Counted from the stretch's first letter, positions 43,068 through 52,070 are shown. The stretch is DNA of 64,000 nucleotides from Flagellimonas lutaonensis (GCF_000963865.1 NZ_CP011071.1:558001-622000); one strand, 5' to 3'. A program made the numbers and translations. Notes: a model not told the origin generated them from the letters alone.

Positions 43068-43715
43068 TCAATAGGTCTGTGGCAAGGTCAAAATGATGCC
43101 CTCGCTCTCCAATTGCTGTACGATGCGCTCAACGTAATCATTCACTGTTGTCGTGATGTTTGAAGGATCTACGATTTTGAAAGTGCCCACCCAGACCAGT
43201 GTTTTGCCCTCATCTTCTTTGATGTTGTATATAGAGGTCTCTATGTGAAAGACTTTGTAATCCTTATAATACCCAGGCGTATAATAAACGTCTTGAAACC
43301 TGTAATAATAGCGTCCGAAACGATACCACCAATAATTGCCAAAGGTATAATGGCCAGATTGATAGAGCCTATCTTCATCGATACCGATTACGGCGGTGAT
43401 GACCACTGCATCAAAGCCATCGGCGATAAGCTCGTTTTTCATGGCCTCGACCTCGGCTTCGCTCTTTTTTGAATCGGTGAAGGCTTCATCGAGTACCATA
43501 CTGCTCTCATGGGCATTGATGCCCCTGGCAATAAATGATTCCTTTAGCTTTTCTTCAAAGATCTTTCGGGCGGTCAGGTTATCGGTCATTCCCACAATCA
43601 GTACTTTGTTCGGGTCAAAATTGGTGACTTCCTTGTTTCTCCAACTGTCCACAAACCGTGTTGAAGAACAAGATGCCATCATTAAGATTGCCAGAATGGC
43701 TGCCATTTTTTTCAT
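43068..43715 (-). CDS. Lipoprotein resembling the DUF4136 family
   Basis: 215 residues from ATG 43715 (MKKMAAILAILMMASC), with a lipobox Cys at residue 16. Mature part: STRFVDSWRNKEVTNFDPNKVLIVG, then a tyrosine/tryptophan-rich stretch (FGNYWWYRFGRYYYRFQDVYY) and IVQQLESEGI at the end, in keeping with DUF4136-type envelope lipoproteins. Role unknown. Confidence 0.75.
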   Translation of the reverse strand: MKKMAAILAILMMASCSSTRFVDSWRNKEVTNFDPNKVLIVGMTDNLTARKIFEEKLKESFIARGINAHESSMVLDEAFTDSKKSEAEVEAMKNELIADGFDAVVITAVIGIDEDRLYQSGHYTFGNYWWYRFGRYYYRFQDVYYTPGYYKDYKVFHIETSIYNIKEDEGKTLVWVGTFKIVDPSNITTTVNDYVERIVQQLESEGIILTLPQTY

Positions 43716-43752
43716 CGGAACATACTTTGAAATCAAAATTCAAACTGTGTCT

Positions 43753-43795
43753 CAAAAATAGATGCCCTTTCATGCCCAGGCAATGACCTGTATCA
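43753..43795 (-). promoter_or_regulatory. Regulon site 16: lipoprotein promoter
   Basis: TGAC-CTGT-ATCA at 43784-43795 and a perfect -7 box TATTTTTG starting at 43760 on the minus strand. Confidence 0.75.
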
Positions 43796-43826
43796 TCTTG
43801 GCAGCGTCTTTTTATTCTTGTCAGAC

Positions 43827-43869
43827 TGACCCAAATCATTGTGGATGCACCACCTGCCCGCTACCTTGG
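43827..43869 (+). promoter_or_regulatory. Regulon site 17: promoter of the WG-repeat/SDR/FMN/GNAT operon
   Basis: TGAC-CCAA-ATCA at 43827-43838 and TACCTTGG starting at 43862. It is 31 bases from site 16, which faces left. Confidence 0.65.
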
Positions 43870-43889
43870 CTCCCATTAAAACTAGAGTC

Positions 43890-44558
43890 ATGAAACAATA
43901 TTTTGCATTTCTCGCACTTGTTGTACTCCCTTTTTTTGTATTCTCACAGACTTTAAAGACCATCAACAAGCCCACCATCAAGGGGCTTGATGAAGTAGCG
44001 CCCTTTAGTGAAGATCTGGCGGCGGTCAGAAAAGGAAACCAATGGGGCTTTATCGACAAGACCGGGCAGTTGGTCATTGATTTTAGAAGTGATTTGGTTT
44101 GGAGCAAGAATGCCGACCCCAAGCGAAAAGATGTCAAGGGTATCCGATATCCCCAATTCAAGAACGGGCGATGTATGATCCAAGAGATAAAGGATGAGGA
44201 TATTCCGTATTATGGCTTTATCGACACCGAAGGGCAAATTGCCATAGAACCTGAATACATCAACCTTACCGAGTTTGACGATGGCAGGGCCGTGGGCATT
44301 TTTTGTAGAAGAACCTATAGGGGCAAAAACAATTTTCAGCTCAATATTTACGAATACACCTTTACAGAAGCCGTGCTGAACACCGAAGGAGAAATTATAT
44401 GGCCCATAGAAGACAGAGAGGGCATTTTGATGAAGAAAGGGCGGTACGAAATGCCAGAGTTAAGGGCAACCTTGATCTCACCTGATCTTTTGGCGGTAAA
44501 AGACACGACAAATGATTGGGAAATACGTAACATCAACTCACAAAACCAAAAACCATGA
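43890..44558 (+). CDS. Secreted WG-repeat protein
   Basis: 222 residues from ATG 43890. A signal peptide (MKQYFAFLALVVLPFFVFS) is followed by WG/KWG-type repeats: DLAAVRKGNQWGFIDKTGQLVID and DIPYYGFIDTEGQIAIEPEY. Such repeats form small beta folds in envelope proteins. The stop overlaps the SDR start by ATGA, so it is first in a four-gene operon. Confidence 0.8.
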   Translation: MKQYFAFLALVVLPFFVFSQTLKTINKPTIKGLDEVAPFSEDLAAVRKGNQWGFIDKTGQLVIDFRSDLVWSKNADPKRKDVKGIRYPQFKNGRCMIQEIKDEDIPYYGFIDTEGQIAIEPEYINLTEFDDGRAVGIFCRRTYRGKNNFQLNIYEYTFTEAVLNTEGEIIWPIEDREGILMKKGRYEMPELRATLISPDLLAVKDTTNDWEIRNINSQNQKP

Positions 44559-45316
44559 ATAGGTTAAAAGACAAAGTGGCCGTGGTCACTGGTGGTGCCG
44601 CGGGCATAGGAAAAGAAACTGCAAAAGTCTTTCTTTTGGAAGGCGCCAAGGCACTTTTGGTCGATATTGATGAAGAGGCCCTGAAGAAGACCGTAAAAGA
44701 ATTTGACAATGCCAATGTGAAGTATTGCCAAGCTGATGTATCGAAAGCATCAGATGTGAAAAAATATACACAGGAAGCCTTGGATGTCTTCGGAAGAATC
44801 GATGTCTTCTTCAGCAATGCAGGCATTGAGGGTACTTCTAGGCCCATAGCTGAATACCCCGATGAGGTGTTCAACAAGGTCATCGATATCAATTTGAAAG
44901 GGGTCTGGCACGGGTGCAAATATGTGATCCCGAAAATGGCCGAGGGTGGTAGTGTCATTATCACCTCTTCGGTGGCGGGCCTTAAGGGCTTTCAAGGCTT
45001 GGGGGCCTATGTGGCCAGTAAGCATGGGGTAATAGGGATCATGCGTACCGCAGCCATTGAGTTTGCCGAAAGAAAAATACGCGTGAACACGGTTCATCCA
45101 GGCCCGGTAAACAATGAGATGATGCGCAGGATCGAAGCCGATATATCTCCTGATGACCCCCTACAGGCGCAACAGGGGTTCGAGGCTATTGTGCCCTTTG
45201 GCCGCTATGCCGAAGCAAGTGAAATTGCCGACCTTGTCATATTTCTCGCCTCTGATGAAAGCAAGTACATTACTGGAAGCACCCATGTCATCGATGGAGG
45301 TCTGATGGCGGGCTGA
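44555..45316 (+). CDS. Short-chain dehydrogenase/reductase (glucose/glutaryl-type SDR)
   Basis: 253 residues. NAD(P)-binding motif TGGAAGIGKE (GxxxGxG), an NAG motif (FFSNAGIEG), catalytic Ser in ITSSVAGLKG and Tyr-Lys in YVASKHG, and C-terminal ITGSTHVIDGGLMAG. It is a cytosolic oxidoreductase. The substrate cannot be read. Translation is coupled to the upstream gene. Confidence 0.92.
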   Translation: MNRLKDKVAVVTGGAAGIGKETAKVFLLEGAKALLVDIDEEALKKTVKEFDNANVKYCQADVSKASDVKKYTQEALDVFGRIDVFFSNAGIEGTSRPIAEYPDEVFNKVIDINLKGVWHGCKYVIPKMAEGGSVIITSSVAGLKGFQGLGAYVASKHGVIGIMRTAAIEFAERKIRVNTVHPGPVNNEMMRRIEADISPDDPLQAQQGFEAIVPFGRYAEASEIADLVIFLASDESKYITGSTHVIDGGLMAG

Positions 45317-45341
45317 TAAATTTAAAAATAACGTTACCCTT

Positions 45342-46022
45342 ATGAGAACAATCCTTTGCTTGATTTTTTTGAGCCTGTTTCTTTGGAACTGCAAACAGGC
45401 GCCTGAGTCCAAAAAAGTGGATGCCGATATACAGCAGCCCTTAGTAAAAACCGAAAAAGCACAGAAGACATCTCCCATTTTGCTCAAGCTTGTCGAGTTT
45501 GCCGACACCACGGCAACAGACACCACCGATATTACAGACATATTTGTTTTTAAGCAATTGAACGAAAATGGAGAGATTGCCTCTCTTGACCCGAAAGATG
45601 CCGTCTCGCTCCATAAAAAAGTCACTGATGCCAAAAGCGGGGAAGAGCTGCCCATATTTGAACTGAAAAAGGGGCAAAAGGCAGTACTCATGGTCAATGG
45701 CAGGGGCTTTGCAGGGCCTTTGTGGGCCAAGATTTTGGTTGACAAAGATGCGATGACCATCGAAAAAATCGAATTTGACCATAGTGCGGAATCAGAGGGG
45801 TATGGTGACGGCATAACATATACCTCATTTGAAAAACAATTCGTCGGTGCCAAGATTGACTTAACAGACAACACCTTTTCTCTGTTCCAGAGCGGAAGTG
45901 AAGTAGAAAAGGGAAACCAAAGGATCGACGGTCTTTCAGGGGCGACCATGACCAGCCAAGCCGTTGTGAAAATGGTGAACGAAGGACTTAAAAAGTATAA
46001 AGGATACTTGAATCCTGAATGA
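45342..46022 (+). CDS. FMN-binding lipoprotein (RnfG/NqrC-like domain)
   Basis: 226 residues. Signal peptide and lipobox (LFLWNCKQ, Cys about residue 17). The C-terminal half resembles the FMN_bind domain: HSAESEGYGDG, then FVGAKID and the covalent flavin attachment motif SGATMTS. It thus looks like a membrane-anchored periplasmic flavoprotein that could carry electrons, without the other Rnf/Nqr subunits in the window. Confidence 0.8.
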   Translation: MRTILCLIFLSLFLWNCKQAPESKKVDADIQQPLVKTEKAQKTSPILLKLVEFADTTATDTTDITDIFVFKQLNENGEIASLDPKDAVSLHKKVTDAKSGEELPIFELKKGQKAVLMVNGRGFAGPLWAKILVDKDAMTIEKIEFDHSAESEGYGDGITYTSFEKQFVGAKIDLTDNTFSLFQSGSEVEKGNQRIDGLSGATMTSQAVVKMVNEGLKKYKGYLNPE

Positions 46023-46044
46023 CAAAACACCAACTCATTGAAGG

Positions 46045-46821
46045 ATGGATCCAATCAACATCATCTCGGTAACGCCACAAAATGTTAAGGAGCAAACACT
46101 CTTCTGTGTCAAGGATATCACCAACCCCGGATTTGAAAACAAGCGTATATGGTTCGAAAAAAGATATGCGGAAGGATTGCGGATGAAAATCCTGAAAGGT
46201 GAAAATGACAAAATGATCGGTTTCATTGAATATGTTCCGGCCGAATATGCTTGGCGGCCCCTTGATGCCGATGGCTTTATGTTCATCCATTGCATGTATG
46301 TTTATTCGAAAAAAGACCGGAACAAGGGCTACGGATCAACGTTGATTAACGAAGCCGAAAAAGATGCCAAGGCAAGGGGGATGGCCGGGGTCTGTGTCAT
46401 GGCCAGTAAAGGAGCTTGGATCGCAGACAAAGGCATTTTTGAAAAAAATGGATTTCAACAAGTCGATAAAAAAGGAAGGTTTGAATTACTGTCGAAAAAA
46501 TGGGATGCGAAAGCACCAGATCCCAAACTGCACGATTGGACAGTACAGCAAAAAAAATACAAAGGTTGGCATTTGCTCTATGCCGACCAATGCCCCTGGC
46601 ACGAAAAATCGGTCGAAGCCCTTTTGAATACTGCAATGGACTATGATATTGACCTTAAAGTTATCAAGTTGAAAACGGCTAAGGAGGCCAAAAATGCGCC
46701 ATCGGGCTATGGGGTGTTCAGCCTATTGCACAACGGGAAATTGTTGGAAGACCACTATATCAGTGCCACTAGGTTTCGCAATATCTTAAAAAAGGAACTT
46801 GGCATGGGCAGTCAAAAGTAG
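46045..46821 (+). CDS. GNAT acetyltransferase with YoaP-type C-terminal domain
   Basis: 258 residues. The N-terminal GNAT domain has FIHCMYVYSKKDRNKGYGSTLI (acetyl-CoA motif A). The C-terminal part has YADQCPWHEKSVEALL, a thioredoxin-like YoaP segment, and a short HNGKLLEDHYISATRF end. Substrate unknown. It is the last gene of the operon, 22 bases after the FMN lipoprotein. Confidence 0.8.
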   Translation: MDPINIISVTPQNVKEQTLFCVKDITNPGFENKRIWFEKRYAEGLRMKILKGENDKMIGFIEYVPAEYAWRPLDADGFMFIHCMYVYSKKDRNKGYGSTLINEAEKDAKARGMAGVCVMASKGAWIADKGIFEKNGFQQVDKKGRFELLSKKWDAKAPDPKLHDWTVQQKKYKGWHLLYADQCPWHEKSVEALLNTAMDYDIDLKVIKLKTAKEAKNAPSGYGVFSLLHNGKLLEDHYISATRFRNILKKELGMGSQK

Positions 46822-46867
46822 TGATAGACCGAAAGCGTTTACCTAAAAATCTTTGCTTCTTTGCTAG

Positions 46868-47050
46868 CTAAACCGATGTTTTTTCGATTTTTTGTTCCAA
46901 GCTGATTCCATGATCGACAAACTTGCCTTTCAGGTAACATTGACGGCAGTATTCAGTGTTCACCGTGCCGTCTTTGTTGGTGCCAAAATCGACCAAGTGG
47001 TACATGGGTTGACCACAGTTTTCACAACTATTTCTTTTTGAAAGATTCAT
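46868..47050 (-). CDS. Small zinc-ribbon protein (60 aa)
   Basis: Two Cys pairs, CENCGQPM and YCRQCYLKG, with the intervening FGTNKDGTVNTEYC signature of the putative zinc ribbon family (PF12674 type). Cytosolic, probably zinc-binding. Driven by regulon site 18. Confidence 0.85.
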   Translation of the reverse strand: MNLSKRNSCENCGQPMYHLVDFGTNKDGTVNTEYCRQCYLKGKFVDHGISLEQKIEKTSV

Positions 47051-47087
47051 GGTAGCATATCAATTATATGTTTTTCAATCGGTTACG

Positions 47088-47130
47088 ACAAAATAACCTT
47101 TACATTTATGGCGTGAAATGACATAGGTCA
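47088..47130 (-). promoter_or_regulatory. Regulon site 18: zinc-ribbon gene promoter
   Basis: TGAC-ATAG-GTCA at 47119-47130 and a weaker -7 (TATTTTGT from 47095) on the minus strand. Confidence 0.55.
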
Positions 47131-47191
47131 GGCACGGCATAAAACCATTTCCCAATTCAAAACCGGTATAAAAAGGCAGCGATACCGTTTA

Positions 47192-47938
47192 TCATAAATC
47201 GGTGTTTTTTGGCTTTCTGGGCAATACCTCTTCAGGAAAGGGGAACAAGATTGTGGAGTTCTTCTCGGCCGCGATGTTCGAGAGGGTCTGGTAGAGCCGC
47301 AATTTGATGGCCGAGGGTGACTTGTCAATTTGAAGGCCTGCTTCCAACAACTTTGCCGCGGCCTGATTCTCGGCTTCGGCAAGAATGATCCGTGCCCTCC
47401 GCGAACGTTCGGCTTCGGCTTGGTTGGCCATCATGCGCTTCATGTTTTCGGGCAGTTGAATGTCTTTGATCTTTACGTCGATGATCTCAATGCCCCAATG
47501 ATGGGTTTCCGTTTCAACAATGCTTTTGATGTTCTTGCCCATTTCTTCACGTTTTGATAGAATGGTGTCCAACTCTACCTTTCCACAGACATCCCTAAGT
47601 GCGGCCTGTGAGAGCTGGGTGATGGCAAAATCGTATTCTTCGACCTCAAGAACCGCTTTTTCGGGGTCGTTGATCTTAAAAAATACCACCCCATCGATGC
47701 TACAGGGCACGTTGTCTTCGGTCATCACTTCTTGCGAGACGATATTGATGGTGATGACCCTAATGTCAACCACTTGAATGGTCTCGACCAAGGGAATGAT
47801 CCACCGGAAACCCGGTTGCAGGGTTTTGACATATTTTCCAAATCGGAATTTCAAAGCTCTTTTATATTCAAAAACGATACGGATACCGGCCAATAGAATG
47901 ACACCTAAAATGATGCCGAACAAAAACATGGGATTCAT
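47192..47938 (-). CDS. Slipin/stomatin-type SPFH protein
   Basis: 248 residues from ATG 47938 (MNPMFLFGIILGVILLAG); the longer frame reaches into the intergenic region. One membrane helix, then the SPFH domain (EYKRALKFRFGKYVKTLQPGF, VDIRVITINIVSQEVMTEDN), then the helix ending ARIILAEAENQAAAKLLEAG. Such scaffolds organise membrane proteases such as FtsH. The only upstream half-site pair has a 6-base gap, so I do not count it as a regulon promoter. Confidence 0.9.
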   Translation of the reverse strand: MNPMFLFGIILGVILLAGIRIVFEYKRALKFRFGKYVKTLQPGFRWIIPLVETIQVVDIRVITINIVSQEVMTEDNVPCSIDGVVFFKINDPEKAVLEVEEYDFAITQLSQAALRDVCGKVELDTILSKREEMGKNIKSIVETETHHWGIEIIDVKIKDIQLPENMKRMMANQAEAERSRRARIILAEAENQAAAKLLEAGLQIDKSPSAIKLRLYQTLSNIAAEKNSTILFPFPEEVLPRKPKNTDL

Positions 47939-48136
47939 AGTATTATATTTAGATAGTTCAACTTTGTTTGCCACTGCTGACAAGAACATCAGCGGGCAAA
48001 CGGACATTTGAAGCTTTTTCGATGCACTTCAATAGAGGTCAAAAAAAGAAGAAAACCGCACTGTCCTAGATTGGTTTGGTCTTCTTTCAAGATACAGAAA
48101 AAAATGATGCGCACATAAAGCCATTGCCATCACATT

Positions 48137-49156
48137 TTATAGTTGAAACCCCGTTTTCTGGGTCAATATCTGTTTCAGTTCGCCCATGGTTCTGGCATCG
48201 ATGAGGTTCAACGCCTTTACCCCACAAAGCTTCTCTACCATTTCAATGCCCGCCAAGGTGTTGGAGGCAATGCCGGTAACGACATCGGGCGTTAGGTCAA
48301 AGGCCCTCATCAGCCCGTGTACGGCATACGGGTCTGAGGCGGCCAAAACAATTGCTTTTATCTGTTCTCTGATTGCGTTGATGGCACTATCGCCATTGTA
48401 GGGTTCCAAGGGTGAGGCCCCTATTTCGATAATGGCCACATCGGCATTTTGTTGTTGGATCCTACTGAGCAATTGCTTCAGAAGCACTTGGTATTTTTCC
48501 TTGGGATAGATGGAGGATGGAAGGCCCACATCAACAAAATCCATCACCGTATCGGCACCGACATCCTTTATGGCGAGAATGTCCTTGAACCGGCCGGCAC
48601 CCGTCAGTTTTGCACCCACCACCTTATGCCCGGCCATCTTGAACAGATGGGTGACGATACGCGCCGAGGTGGTCTTGCCGGCCGACATCGAAGTGCCGAC
48701 AAAAAGGATAACGGGTGTTTTGAAAGTAATTTCATCCACGGGGGCCACAAAATCGCGCATGTTCAGTTTTTTACCCTTGCGGCTGGCATGCCCCAAATAC
48801 ACCACTTGCATCATATTGGGAATGAAAGCGGATTTTGAGGTGAGTCTGCCCATAAGCCCCGCCGCCGTGAGCACGTGCATTTTCAGGTCGTCTTCTACCT
48901 TTCGCCATGTGCCAGTGGCCTCTAAGGTGGCAAAACGTTCGCCCAATGCCCCTATCAGGTGTTCATCTCCGATGACACCGCGCATTCTTCCGCTGGGCAG
49001 TTCAAGGCTCAGGGCATTGCTTCCTGGGTCTGTGATCTTGCAGATGACATAATCTCCGGTTTCCCACTGTTTTCTGGGCAATTGTTTCACTTCAAACTCT
49101 TTTTCCCGCAAATCGGAAATCCGTGTCAACGAGGCATAGATATATTTTAGGTCCAT
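48137..49156 (-). CDS. P-loop NTPase-like protein related to DUF1611
   Basis: 339 residues. Walker A motif GTSMSAGKTT about residue 155, followed by VVGAKLTGAGRFKD and EIGASPLEPYNGD. It resembles the P-loop half of DUF1611/DgcN-type proteins. The N-terminal 140 residues are unfamiliar. It lies 4 bases after the M20 peptidase in one operon, so a linked peptide or amino-acid derivative pathway is possible (DgcN relatives are tied to D-amino acid derivative metabolism). The function is not settled. Confidence 0.6.
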   Translation of the reverse strand: MDLKYIYASLTRISDLREKEFEVKQLPRKQWETGDYVICKITDPGSNALSLELPSGRMRGVIGDEHLIGALGERFATLEATGTWRKVEDDLKMHVLTAAGLMGRLTSKSAFIPNMMQVVYLGHASRKGKKLNMRDFVAPVDEITFKTPVILFVGTSMSAGKTTSARIVTHLFKMAGHKVVGAKLTGAGRFKDILAIKDVGADTVMDFVDVGLPSSIYPKEKYQVLLKQLLSRIQQQNADVAIIEIGASPLEPYNGDSAINAIREQIKAIVLAASDPYAVHGLMRAFDLTPDVVTGIASNTLAGIEMVEKLCGVKALNLIDARTMGELKQILTQKTGFQL

Positions 49157-49160
49157 AGCT

Positions 49161-50333
49161 TTATTCTTTTATTGAATCTGACAAGAGCAGCAAGGTCAAC
49201 AGGGCCGTTCGTTTGGGTAATTGCTCGCTGAAAATGAATTCGTGGTGGGCATGGGCACCATCGCCGGTCGTTCCGAGTCCGTCCAGGGTGGCCGTGTAGG
49301 TGCTGGTGGTGTTGCCATCAGAACCTCCGCCTGCCGTGGCCTCTTCCAGCTCCAATCCCAATAGCAAAGCCTTTGCCCTGGCCAGTTTCCACAATTTTTG
49401 GTTTCTGGGGGTACGCTCCATCGGTGGTCTGCCCATAGCGCCTTCCACCCGTATCTTGACATCGGCCATGGTTGGCCGAAGCCCGTATATTTTTTTGGTG
49501 ATGGACTTGCCATCTTCTTTGTTGAGTACCCTAACATCGACCACTGCCTTGCTTTCGGGGGCCACCACATTGGGCGAAATACCCCCTTGAATGGTGCCTA
49601 CGTTCACGGTGATGCCCTTTTCAAAATCGTTCATGGCATATAATCGCTGCACTTGGTGCGAAAGCTCTACAATGGCGTTGATGCCCTTACCGGGGTCTAG
49701 CCCTGCGTGGGCCGCCTTGCCGGTGACCGTTATCGTAAATCGCCCCAGACCCTTGCGGGCGGTCTTCAATTTTCCCTCAAGCCCCAAGGGAGGTTCCATG
49801 ACAAAGGCGCGCTCACAGATCTTTGCCAATCGTTTTATGGCATGACGTGATTCAATGCTTCCGATTTCCTCGTCAGAATTGATGAGCACCAGTGGGGTCA
49901 AGGCTGTCTCAAGGGACAGTTCTTTGATGGCCTTGAGGGCAAAGACCATTTGCGTAAGCCCCGCTTTCATGTCATAAACACCGGGGCCGCTGAGTTTGCC
50001 GTCACGCTCGGCAATGGGCATTTCTTTGAGTGTGTCCTTTTTCCAGACGGTATCACAATGTCCCAAAAGCAATTGCAGGGGTTTGCCTCTATCCCTATTT
50101 TGGGGTCGGGCATAGAGATGGCCACCGGTCTCACTGCCGGGAATGAACTGTACAAAAAAATGGAGCTCTTCCAATTTCTTTCCGAGAAGCTGTAGGATTT
50201 TCTTTTGGGATCCAGCATCATGTGAGGGCGACTCAAGCTTGACCAGTTTCTTTAGGAACGCCACTTGTTCTTCATGGTGCATGTTAAGGTAATCCAACAC
50301 TTCAGAAGCGGTATCCGTAGCCATCCATGTCAT
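49161..50333 (-). CDS. M20-family metallopeptidase (carboxypeptidase G2-like)
   Basis: 390 residues. Metal and catalytic motifs: LLGHCDTVW, YDMKAGLTQMVFAL, SDEEIGSIESR and the dimerisation domain (KAAHAGLDPGKGINAIVELS). TAGGGSDGNTTS near the end holds a further ligand region. Start at 50333, where ATGA overlaps the upstream gene's stop. It cleaves an acyl or peptidyl amino acid; the exact substrate is unknown. Confidence 0.9.
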   Translation of the reverse strand: MTWMATDTASEVLDYLNMHHEEQVAFLKKLVKLESPSHDAGSQKKILQLLGKKLEELHFFVQFIPGSETGGHLYARPQNRDRGKPLQLLLGHCDTVWKKDTLKEMPIAERDGKLSGPGVYDMKAGLTQMVFALKAIKELSLETALTPLVLINSDEEIGSIESRHAIKRLAKICERAFVMEPPLGLEGKLKTARKGLGRFTITVTGKAAHAGLDPGKGINAIVELSHQVQRLYAMNDFEKGITVNVGTIQGGISPNVVAPESKAVVDVRVLNKEDGKSITKKIYGLRPTMADVKIRVEGAMGRPPMERTPRNQKLWKLARAKALLLGLELEEATAGGGSDGNTTSTYTATLDGLGTTGDGAHAHHEFIFSEQLPKRTALLTLLLLSDSIKE

Positions 50334-50947
50334 TTTTTAAAGTCTTTAGGAAAGGGAAACACATGGGTATCCTTAATTTTTGCAAACCTGCCGTGGGCGA
50401 TATAGGCCAATAGGGGGTGGTCGTGCAATTGTTGCCTCTCGTCTTTCTCAGACATACGCAGGTAGTCTTTGTTTATATGGGCCGCCTTGATGGTGCCCGC
50501 AACCAAGCTGTTGTCGTCAAAGCCGTCGATGACCTTGTACAGTTCGCACTCTAAATACAGGTAGGCGCCCCTGAGCAAGGGGGCATCAATAGTGGCGGCC
50601 TTTATCAAGGGCAGCGCCTTGACCGTGCCTTCCGATTTTGAAATGTCTTCTGTACGGGGAGATGCGCTCAAAGAGGTTGGTACGATTTGATCGGGCGTCG
50701 GAAAACTTACCGTGAATGCCCTGTTTTTCTTCACATTTTGATAGGTGCCGTGCCTTGGGGTGCAGACAAAGCCGAAATAAAGACCGTGCCCCAAGGGCAT
50801 GGCCATGTGCTTGGGGGCCAGATCGTACCCTTCATCTTCTTTGGTGCCGATGACCACCAACGGGGCCACGGTGAAGATGCGGTCCCAAAGGGGGAGGTCA
50901 AGATCTAAGGAGGTAAAACGGTCTTGTTGCAATGTGTCCATAACCAT
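50330..50947 (-). CDS. Flavin reductase-like domain protein
   Basis: 205 residues (ATG 50947, or 50941 giving MDTLQQD). Typical of flavin reductase-like FMN-binding proteins: FTVAPLVVIGTKEDEGYDLAP, TYQNVKKNRAFTVSFPTPDQI and a long C-terminal loop (HPLLAYIAHGRF). It is first in a three-gene operon with the M20 peptidase and the P-loop protein, driven by site 19. Confidence 0.88.
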   Translation of the reverse strand: MVMDTLQQDRFTSLDLDLPLWDRIFTVAPLVVIGTKEDEGYDLAPKHMAMPLGHGLYFGFVCTPRHGTYQNVKKNRAFTVSFPTPDQIVPTSLSASPRTEDISKSEGTVKALPLIKAATIDAPLLRGAYLYLECELYKVIDGFDDNSLVAGTIKAAHINKDYLRMSEKDERQQLHDHPLLAYIAHGRFAKIKDTHVFPFPKDFKK

Positions 50948-50960
50948 TCGTGCAATGCTA

Positions 50961-51003
50961 TAAAATTACGGCTACGGATATGCCCTCGTAATGATTTTGG
51001 TCA
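50961..51003 (-). promoter_or_regulatory. Regulon site 19: flavin reductase operon promoter
   Basis: TGAT-TTTG-GTCA at 50992-51003 and TAATTTTA starting at 50968 on the minus strand. Confidence 0.65.
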
Positions 51004-51039
51004 GGTGGGCAGCGGCCAAATTTTAGACATGAAAAAAAG

Positions 51040-51429
51040 CTAAAGACTATTGACCGCCCTTTTCAGTTTATCGCGTACCTCTTCGGCAATGCCCGCCAAA
51101 GCCTCGTTTTTGACCCCCATCATCGAGGCCACTGGATCTACGGCGGCCACTTCTATGCTGCTGTCGTCGTTTTCACGAACGATGACATTGCAGGGCAGCA
51201 TGGTGCCGATCTTGTTCTCGATCTGTAATGCCTTGTGGGCAAATGGTGGATTGCAGGCCCCCAAAATTTTGTAGTTGGGAAAATGCACATCCAACTTCTG
51301 TTTCAAGGTGGCCTTTATGTCGATTTCGGTAAGAATGCCAAAGCCTTCCTCTTTTAAGGCTTCAGTCGTTTTTTCAACGGCTTTCTCAAAAGAGACATCA
51401 TTAAGTGTGGTACTGAAATAATAATCCAT
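51040..51429 (-). CDS. DUF302 domain-containing protein
   Basis: 129 residues. The DUF302 pattern is clear: FEKAVEKTTEALKEEGFGILTEIDIKATLKQKL split by KILGACNPPFAHKAL, then LPCNVIVRENDDSSIEVAAVDP. Function unknown; DUF302 proteins are common in stress and sulfur contexts. The hairpin terminator at 51469-51498 lies just upstream on its strand, so it may have its own weak promoter. Confidence 0.9.
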   Translation of the reverse strand: MDYYFSTTLNDVSFEKAVEKTTEALKEEGFGILTEIDIKATLKQKLDVHFPNYKILGACNPPFAHKALQIENKIGTMLPCNVIVRENDDSSIEVAAVDPVASMMGVKNEALAGIAEEVRDKLKRAVNSL

Positions 51430-51840
51430 TTGAATTCACTTTTTAGAATGAATGACTTCTTAAAAACGAAAACAGGAAGCCATGGGCCTCCTGTTTTCTT
51501 CGAAGTTGCAAATGTGTCTTTGCGTGTAGCCAATCCTTAAGTCATCTTAATTGATAAAATGATGTAGGGGCCGGCCTTTGGCAAAAACGGCCTTGCAACC
51601 TCTGGCCTGGACCGCCTTGCGGCGATAGAGACCTTTCTGTTGGTGTTGTTGAAAGGACCGGGACAGTAGCATGTTCCGGTCCTTTGGTGTCGGTATCGCA
51701 ATGCCTGATTTGTCATCCGCATTTGGAACGTAGCGAATACGCCGAGAAACGGACGCCAAGACCGATACGGCACTTCAGATACCTTATATGACCGCTAAGG
51801 CATTGCTGCTTAGAAGTCTATCTATTTGTATGCAAAGAAC
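51430..51840. other. Hairpin-rich intergenic stretch without a supported gene
   Basis: Beside the terminator it holds a 14-bp hairpin (AAAGGACCGGGACA and its partner, 51652-51684) and a GC-rich core. Two short overlapping frames without ATG starts (51537-51773, 51547-51759) are not convincing. Confidence 0.4.
51469..51498 (-). terminator. Hairpin terminator upstream of the DUF302 gene
   Basis: AAAACAGGAAGCC pairs with GGCCTCCTGTTTT around a short loop, with a T run on the minus strand. Confidence 0.6.
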
Positions 51841-51848
51841 TTTAATAC

Positions 51849-51884
51849 AAAAAAGGAACCGGAACACCGAGATGTTCCGGTTCC
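51849..51884 (-). terminator. Strong terminator of the candidate sRNA
   Basis: 12-bp perfect stem, 6-base loop, followed by T6 on the minus strand. Confidence 0.8.
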
Positions 51885-52070
51885 AAAGAAGAAATTACTC
51901 CACCCAATGACCACTTACACTGGAAGTTACTCGAACCTATCGCTAGATTCTTTCACAACTCAAAAGGTGTAAAGGGTATCTGTAACCTCTTCCTTTTCCA
52001 TAGATTTTTTATCCCCACGATAAAAAATCCATTGTATTTTTTTTCAAAGAACGATATCAACTATCGATTA
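51849..52070 (-). ncRNA. Candidate regulated small RNA (about 220 nt)
   Basis: Site 20 has a -7 box at 52083-52076 on the minus strand. About 220 bases on, a 12-bp perfect hairpin (GGAACCGGAACA/TGTTCCGGTTCC, 51855-51866 and 51873-51884) is followed by six T on that strand (51854-51849). Nothing longer than 13 codons (MEKEEVTDTLYTF, 52001-51960) is encoded, so it is either an sRNA or an mRNA for a tiny peptide. Confidence 0.5.

Noticed and set aside
47978-47991. TGAC-N6-ATCA upstream of the slipin gene as a further regulon site
   Set aside because: The gap between half sites is six bases, not four, and no TAnnTTTG box lies at the standard place.
51537-51773. Two short overlapping minus-strand frames as genes
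   Set aside because: No ATG starts, no recognisable pattern, and they span strong hairpins.
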